Shown: in pieces, positions 56,770 to 64,000 of the stretch
Layout: every line of letters starts with the position of its first letter
Position numbering within the stretch: position 1 is the stretch's first letter
DNA from: Chinchilla lanigera
Taxonomy: Eukaryota; Chordata; Mammalia; Rodentia; Chinchillidae
Length of the DNA: 64,000 bases
Assembly: GCF_000276665.1 (NCBI RefSeq)
Contig: NW_004955470.1
Span: 2,236,961 to 2,300,960 of the forward strand
Direction: 5' to 3'
Notes under the pieces: generated by a model
Seen by the model: only the letters and a program-made list of their open reading frames with translations
What the model was told of the DNA's origin: nothing
The model's database searches: none
Position numbers and translations under genes: made by a program

Positions 56770-58639
56770 TGAAAATTTTCTATGGTCAAGTCTGTCTGGA
56801 AATCGTTGCCTCTGAGTCCTCTGGGTTACACCTGTGTATTAGCATATTAAAGGTTCTGCCAAATCTGCAGGAAGAAAACTGCCTTGTGTTCAGCAAGCAT
56901 TTGTCTTGCTGTTGGACTACCAAACTCCCTTTCCGTTGTGAGGGTGGTGATGATGGATGAGAATGTTTTGGGAAATGCTGGCCCAGGGGCCCTTCGTGCT
57001 CTGAAACCCTACGCTGTGAAAATGGCTGTCTGTGAGGTGCATGTTGGTGACCTTGGCCTGAGTGGACCACTGCTCAGTGCTGCCTCTGGCAGCATCCCAG
57101 GCTCAGCCCTATCTCCGGCTCTCCAGGTAGGCCTCCAGAAAATCATGCTCCAAACCCCAAGTTTCGTAGTAAAGAGTCAGCACTCACTGTGGTTCCCCAT
57201 AGGTTGCAGCAAAAGACAGCACCTCTGCGCGTTCCCTGTTATTAAACCTCGCTGCTCCAGCGCCCCAGGGCCCTGCTCTCCGCGCCCTCCCTCGAGGTAA
57301 GCGAGTCCCGGCTTCTTCCCTTCTTCTGTACCCCTCCTCAGTTTTGCCCTTAGGGAGCCAGACGTGGCTGAGCAAATGGCCAGCAAGGGGAGGGGCAGTG
57401 GCTTCTTCTTTCCCACCCTGCTCTCCCAGCTCGGAGCAGGAACCATCCCACTCTGACCTGAAGTCACCCATGACTACATCCTGAGGCTTATAACTTTCTG
57501 TGGTTGGAAAGAAGCTGTCTTAAAAAATCAAAATAACTTGCATTTATGTAATGTTTTCACTCTTCAAAGTCTTTACTTATGATCTTCATTGCCTTGAAGT
57601 TCTGAGTCTGGACAGGCAGTGATCAGAGATGTGTTGCTCAGACCCTGCAGCCCACAGAGGAGAGGCACGGACAGGTTGCCCCTTGTCACGGCAGCAGCAG
57701 GAGGTCTTCCCACCACAGGACTCCCTGTGCTGCAGTGGCCTGGTAGACTCCAGAGATGGGAGCCTCCAGGGTGGCTAGAGTGCTGTCCCTCTGGGAGGCA
57801 TGTGCACTTGGGTGGACTCAGAGGCTGACCACACAAAGCCATGTCCCTTGCTTCCAGAGTTTCAGAAGTGAGGCCTGCAGAACGTGCTTTCTGGAGCCTT
57901 TTGTGTCAGAAGTAGGGACTTCTTTGCACCGCTTGGCGGGACATTCGGGTGCACATGAGTTGAAGACAAATTCTTTGACCTGTGTTCAGGAAGCAAGTAT
58001 CATTATGGAGACAGGAAGGGCGCATGGAGGAGGCCAGACCAGAGAGCTCCAGAGACACAGGGACACCAACCTGCCCTCCTTGCTACCTCCACCAGGGACT
58101 GCTGGCCACGCCTGGCCCTCCTTTCTGTTACAGCAGTGGAATTTGAGTAGCTGCAACCAGCCCATCGGTGACCAGAGCTGTCATGGAAGATGGAACTTAT
58201 GGCCTTCCTCACACTCAGCACTGGGGTGGACACTCATCTTCAGCACCTCCATGTCCCTGAGACTTATACCTGGCACTGTTTAGTGTGTTTATTTTACATC
58301 TTTCAGTGTAAACAGAATGACCACATAACCTTCTCCTGCAACTCTTACGGTCTGGGGGAAAAAAAAGACTCGGGAAACAGTGGATGTCCAAAGTCAGGTG
58401 TGCTGAGACATTTCGATTTGAGTGTCCAGCACTGCTGCAATCCTTGGCTGTTCACCCTTCACCCTGCTCCAGTTCTGGGGCACAGAGATAAGAGGCTGCA
58501 TTCTCACCACTCAGCTCTTCAAGGCAAAGCCGCACCAGGGCAGAGCGCTTGGTTCTCACAGCAGTATTTCACTGAAAGTCCACACAGAAAAACTTCCCAT
58601 TAACTCAAACCCACACCATTAACTAGGAAACATTTTTTT
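56770..58639. other. Intergenic sequence, no gene recognised
   Basis: Unique sequence. ORFs of up to 175 codons (57756-58283) have no recognisable domain and overlap others. Confidence 0.5.
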
Positions 58640-59185
58640 CTCATAACTTTTGGTGCAAATTTCTTTTGTCACTCTTAAAAATTACAAAGGCAACCTACAA
58701 AAATAACACAGGAGAAAAAGAGAACATAAAAGTGAACCATAATCTTACCACCCAGAGACATATATCTACTTTAGATATTTTGGTATTTTTTTCTTCCCAG
58801 TTCTCAGTATATGCACACACATGCGAAACTTTACCATTTTGGAATTCATTATGTATATGATTTTGTCCTCTAGCTTTCCCCTTAACCTTGGATCATAACT
58901 GTACTTGTGCATCATTAAATAGTCTTTAAATGCCATATTGAAATTGTGATTGTGTGTTCCATCTTATGGATATTCCATAATTATTTAACCACTCCCATAT
59001 TGTGGAACACAGGCACTGCTGCCAGCTCTTTACAACTGCATATAAAGCTTCAGTGAACATCTTTGCAGAAGAAGCCCGAATTTCTGATTTGCTCCTTCTC
59101 CTGGTTTGCCAGGAGGGTTGTTGCCAGGTGGAAGGATGTAAATTCCTTTTTTAAGGCCCTTAACTCACATTGCCAAATTGCTTTG
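58640..59185 (-). mobile_element. L1ME/HAL1-like LINE fragment, reverse orientation
   Basis: taatcttaccacccagagac, accattttggaattcatta, gatattccataattatttaa, aagcttcagtgaacatcttt and cacattgccaaattgctttg occur in the order of this ancient LINE in reverse. Confidence 0.7.
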
Positions 59186-59189
59186 CAGA

Positions 59190-60165
59190 ATGGGTCTGCC
59201 AGGGACAGCTGGCAATCTCCGCTGGGGACTCTGGAGGTGAAAAGGGTCATGTTTGCCTTTCACACCCCTCTGTGATTCCAGCGGGGAAGAGAAGAGACTT
59301 GCCACCTAGCTAGAAAGGAAGAAGAAAATGAACAAATGTTGAGGATTTACCTTGTGTGAGGCCTGTGGAAGAACAATAATGGCGACAGGCCTGGGAAGAA
59401 GCTCTTTCTAGAACATCCCACACGCTTTCTTGGCTTTTTAATGGTTTTATGAAAGTCTTTATTATTTTCACCTTTAGCATATCCTGTTTTTAAAGAGCCT
59501 GTGTTTTAGGTAAAAGCCGCATCCATCACCCAGGTGTGGGGCAGACCCTAGGACACCAGCTCCTGTTACTTCTGACTTTCCTCTGTGCTCAACCCTCATC
59601 CAGCGAGCTGGGCGCTCCCTCCGAGGGACGTCAAAATTGTCACTTTACACATAATTCTAAGTACGCAGAGTCCAAGGAAGGCAGTCCTCGGGTGTCTAGA
59701 CAAGAAGTGTCGGGTTTCAGAGGTGATTTTATTTTTCTTCAGGTTCAGAGCCATTTTTTTTTTTTTTTTCTCCTGCTCACTGCCAAGTTCAGAGCCTCAT
59801 GGGTGATTCTGAGTGTCGGGGAAGCTGAACATTATGATCCTCAAGCTTAGGTTTATTTCTTTAAAAAAATCATAAAAAAGATTTATAGAAATGTCTTAGC
59901 TAAAAGCGCGTTGCTTGCAGCCGGCACAGCCCCAGGCAGGGTTGGTGAGGTCTAAGGAACTGAGAGTGGGGAGGCTGCCTGAACACCCTCCGGGGCCAGC
60001 TCCTCTGGACTGCCCACTAACACCTTCTCTCGGAGCATCTCAGTGCAGGGTCGAACATCAGACCCTCCAGACACACCTTCGGGGAGGCGTTGGGAAGGAG
60101 GGGTGGTGGAGACCCTAGTCTCCACAGGTGCCAACAGGAAAGGGAGAAGAAGTCTATTCTTCTGC
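59190..60165. other. Intergenic sequence, nothing recognised
   Basis: Contains a T run near 59756-59770. No gene or repeat could be supported. Confidence 0.5.
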
Positions 60166-60186
60166 TCGCCAGCAGGTGGCGCCATA
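60166..60186 (+). promoter_or_regulatory. Strong candidate CTCF binding motif
   Basis: cgccagcaggtggcgccata closely matches the CTCF consensus CCAGCAGGGGGCGCT, differing at one core position (T for G) and at the final base. It is the best CTCF match in the window, on the same strand as the other two. Confidence 0.7.
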
Positions 60187-60189
60187 GAG

Positions 60190-63100
60190 CAACAGGCGGG
60201 AGTCCAGGGGATTGAGTTGCGGCTCCATGTGGTCTACTATATATAATTCTGCATCTACATGGGCGAATAGGACTGCCCATCTCTCACGAGACTGTGATTG
60301 TTTATTGAAAGACCATATATTGGAATGGTAGTGAAAAGCTTAGAAGGTGCTGGATACAAGTTAACTTTCTTGTGTCTCATCTGGCCGAACAGTCCGCGGA
60401 GGCACCCGCGATTCCGTGGAGCAGGTTCAGTGGGCGGAGGAGACCTGTGAGCAGGAGACCGCTCCTGAGCATTCAGGTCTTCAGATGCCCTGAGACGGCG
60501 CTGAGGCCATGAGCACGGAGTGGGGCATCTTCTCCCTCTGTGCCTCATCCTGAGACCCGTACTCCTACCCCTCCTGTCTTCTCTGCACTCCTAGCTGCTG
60601 CCTTGGCATGAAGACCCTGAAGACTGTGTCCATGTGTCCAGCTCTTAGGGAACTGAGGAGTTCCCTGGGGAGCCTGGGGACTGACAGGTCCGGTGCAAGG
60701 TAGTCAGGTAGAGGAACGCTCTAGAAGCCTAAGGTGTTTGTGGGTTCTGGAGGTGGGGCTGTGTCCGCTTCTGCCCCTGATGTGAGGGAGACTCTGGTGG
60801 CACCAGGGGTCCCAGTACTTGGGAGCGAGCAGACAACACGTCCAGGACTGCTGCCCAAGCATTGCTCAAAATGTCCAGCAGCCTTTGGCTTGTGGCCCAG
60901 TCCCAGGTCTGCAGGTGTGACCCGCAAGATGGAGCTGTGTCATGCAGAGCTGGCCGCCCTTTCTGAGGTGATGATGGGGCCCGGCTGGCCCCCACGTTCT
61001 TTGGCTCACTGGACTTGTGCCGACCAGCACTCATGCAGGGAACGGGCCTTGTTTGTGGCTGCCTCGTGGCCAACCCTCTGCCGACAGGAGGCTGCCGCGT
61101 GTGGGCTGGAGCTTCAGGACACCAGTTTCTCTAGTTGTGCCTGTGCTGTGCCAGCCTTGGAAGATGTTTTGTGAGAACAGTCTTTGTCAGGGTGTCACTC
61201 TCACAGCTCTTCCAGGGCACGGAGGAGCGACCCTTCTTGGTGTTTGCTGAGGTTTCTCAAAGGAAATCTCTCACCCGCTCTCTGGGGCGTGGCACTTGGC
61301 TGCTGGGAACAGACACATTTTATCTGGCAGAGAAAACTGTTTTGCAAGAGGTTTCCCACAATTACAGCAGGAGGGAGGGTCCCTGCCAGTTTGACTTAGT
61401 CACTTGGGCTTAGGGGGAAGGTGGTTTTTTTGTTCTTTTTTTTTTTTTCTCTTTCTGAAGGCAGGAGCCATCTGGGGGCAGGGCACACATGGGTAATTAC
61501 CCCGCAAGGGAGACAAAAGGACTGCTGATTAGCAGTTTTCAGGGCCTCGCAGGTGGCTGATGGCTTTTGGTGGAATGTCACAGAGTACCCAGGCTGTGGG
61601 CGTGAGTCAGAAATCCTTAGGTCACTTGTGGTTTTCTTTCATGGTTTTGCTGTGACTATCAACTTGTTTTTACTTAACAAGAACAACAGGTGTTTGGGTG
61701 TCTGTGTGAGCCGCACGCCCTGCTCCCAGCAGCTTACTGGAGTCACGAGGCAGCCCCGGTGTGGCAGACGGTGGATGTATGAACTGGAAGTAAGCAGCAG
61801 CCGGCAAAGCCTTTAGGAAGCCAGAAATGAGTCTTCGTGAAAGCCTGGGCATCCCCGGGGCAGAGATGCTGAGCCTGGTCTTGGTGGCTTGCGGTTGAGC
61901 TGGGAGTCCAGCAACTCGCTCATGGGTTTGAATTGCTCACAATGCGGGCTGGTCCCTAGCACCCCTAGACTCATCTGGAGGTGGACCCTCACTTTGGAGG
62001 AGAGGTATGTGCTGCAGACCCTGGCTTTGCATTGGTACCTGTGGCCCACCTGAGCTGAGAGTGCTCACCTTGAGTTCTGATGTTTTCTGGATGGAAATAA
62101 ACGCAGCGCATTGGTCCAAACACTGCTTTGGGTTTTCTTTCCTGGCCAGGCAGCCGGACACTGTGGCTTTTCCGTTCTTACATAGATGCACTCACTGCAC
62201 CAAGTGATGAGGACCTTTGCCTTCCGGCTCCAGCAAAGCTGCTTCCCTCAGTCTTCAGGCCCGCAAGGAGGAGTTTCTGGCTTGCCTGTGAGGACCTTTA
62301 GCAATGAGAATATTTGGCTCAGAAGACATCTGTTTCGTTCTGCACAGGGCCATAGAGAATGGGGGTGCCAGTTCGGCCAGGGCCTTGGGCCTGGAAGTGG
62401 CTGGGATCTGCCAGAAAAGCCTAGGCCTGGAGCTTTTGTGTGAATTGAGAGTTAGAGGTGGTGCTTTTACGCCATCCTCACCGTACCCGAGTCACAGCTT
62501 GTGACTGGGACCTGTCGACTTGGCCTCTGTGGGCCGGGCCTTGAGTCTGCAGCTCTGAGCAGAGGTGTTTGCAGTGCCAGCTATCACTGCTTAGTACTTG
62601 ACCTTCCCTGTCCACTGCCACCCAGTCTGACCCCAAGGCTGTGGGGCCCCTGGAAATCATGAGGTGTTTGGACTTTCTCCACTATGGCTGGGGACTGCAA
62701 AGACCTGCTGCCCTAAGGCTCTCCTGTAGCTGGTGGTCGGTGGCTCAGGTACCCAGTTAGAGATGCATGTCACAGAAGTCAGTCTGGAGGAGTCGGCCAG
62801 CTTCACACTGCAGTTTCCAAAGCAGGGAGAGGTGGTAGCTGTGAGTAGACTTTGCTCTTAGCCCTGTGTGTCCCCATAGCTTGTAGCAGGTGATTCCTTC
62901 ATCTGTTGGATGAATCTGATTTCTTTTAAAGAAAACTCAGTTTTTCCTCTTTGGAGAGGCTATTCAGGGTAAGAAGCCCATTAGTAAACCACTAAGGACA
63001 TCATTGTAGACATCTTTTTTAGGTGAGTTCACCAGACTAGGGGCTCTTAAGTGCTGGTGAGGCCTGAGCCAGCACATCCTAGCCAGGAAGGTGACATTTC

Positions 63101-63794
63101 ACCAGGATTCAGGGCCCGTGGGCTGGGAGCTGCCTCATAGCCCAGGAGAGACACTTCCAGTCTCTGCATCCCCGCACTCAGAGGGATTGTGCTCCTCAGA
63201 GGTGCCACACCCACTGTCATGAGACGCCGGCGGGGACCGTGAAAACCTTGCGACCTGGAGGCTCAGGATCAGGGGTGGGCAGAGGTCTTAAAACCCACAT
63301 GAGCCACTATAAGGTTCAGATCTGACCTGACTCCCCCAGCCCCAACCTGCTGGTGGGCAGAAACACTACTCTCTGCAGGGAACTCAGCTCTCAGCAGGGA
63401 ACTCGGTTCAGAACCAAAGTTGTCATCAGCAAGCACAGGAAGGAGATAAGATAGGACGAGAAATCTTGCAGGTTCCGGGACATCTGGGGACATCTGGAGA
63501 CTCTCGAGAATTTACACCGGACACTTCAAGGACTCTGTCCGTCGAGGTGCAAGACTGCCGGAGAACTTTGACCACAGATGTTGATCAGCATCTTCTTGCC
63601 GAATGCTCCCTGCCTTCCTTCCATCCCTATAAAAGAGACACACTTTTCTTTGTTCAGGGCAGACCGTCTTATCGTGCTCTCTGCCTGCACCCAGGCACAG
63701 TGAACTCCATGCCATGTTGCTTTGGCACAAGCCTGCTTCCACCCTTCCCCCATAGGTTACATACGTTATAGCCGCTCCTGTCGTTTCCCTTGAT
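60190..63794. other. Intergenic sequence, no gene recognised
   Basis: Unique GC-moderate sequence. ORFs up to 146 codons are unsupported. A short repeat of gcagggaactc occurs at about 63376 and 63394, and gggacatctgg is doubled near 63480. Confidence 0.5.
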
Positions 63795-63845
63795 GTGACC
63801 AGCGTTAGGTGCCTACTGTGTACGGGCAATTGTGCCAGGCTCAAA
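63795..63845 (+). mobile_element. MIR-like fragment
   Basis: ttaggtgcctactgtgtacg and ttgtgccaggctcaaaagga resemble a MIR-family 3' segment. Confidence 0.5.
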
Positions 63846-64000
63846 AGGACGGCACTGAAGTTCTTTCATTTTAAAAAAAACCAGTCCCTGGGGGTTGTTT
63901 TGCCACCTGGCAGCAATGCCAGGAATCTAATGGCCTAGCAGGTGCCAGTCCCCCCGCACAGCTTGGCCCCCTGCCCATGAGGCTGCACACAGGCGTGGGC

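Noticed and set aside
57756..58283. 175-codon plus-strand ORF
   Set aside because: No motif, no splice context and low-complexity composition; overlapping frames are equally open.
1..64000. CRISPR arrays, operons, tRNA or rRNA genes
   Set aside because: None is expected in this mammalian setting and none was seen. The only tRNA-like sequences are ID-family SINEs.

Overview
The window is mammalian nuclear DNA, most likely from a rodent outside the mouse/rat group. B1-like and tRNA-derived ID-like SINEs are common, and several copies are B1+ID composites. I saw no B2 elements. Old L1, L2, MIR, MaLR LTR and Tigger/mariner remnants fill much of the rest. The species cannot be fixed from what I can read.

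Region 1 (1-~24,925, + strand) is the 3' part of ANAPC1, which encodes APC1, the large scaffold subunit of the anaphase-promoting complex/cyclosome. Seventeen coding exons can be placed to the base. All 16 introns between them are GT-AG, the phases match at every junction, and the joined exons give 591 uninterrupted C-terminal residues ending in ...NPQPMVT and a TGA at 24,688. The exons hold the PC (proteasome/cyclosome) repeat region and the C-terminal segment. A short 3' UTR ends at a canonical AATAAA (24,898). The gene starts upstream of the window. Its introns carry B1, ID, composite SINE, MaLR, L1M, MIR and MER2 insertions.

Region 2 (~24,930-64,000) has no protein-coding gene I can support. 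Every long ORF there lacks a recognisable family, splice context or conservation signal. It is a repeat-rich intergenic domain with seven or so MaLR LTRs (counting the one in an ANAPC1 intron), L1M fragments in reverse orientation, one L1 ORF2/3' UTR remnant (36,155-36,895), L2, MIR, SINEs, MER2 and Tigger remnants, and three copies of an unusual compound mariner element. In other mammals the 3' end of ANAPC1 faces the MIR4435-2HG/Morrbid lncRNA and BCL2L11, so this DNA probably lies in that regulatory domain. I could not identify lncRNA exons directly.

The most notable signals are (i) three mariner-derived elements at ~31.3, ~46.9 and ~49.5 kb that share the same inverted C-terminal-duplication architecture and the same internal junction, as if amplified as one foldback unit, and (ii) three strong CTCF-like motifs on the same strand (37.7, 56.15 and 60.17 kb).
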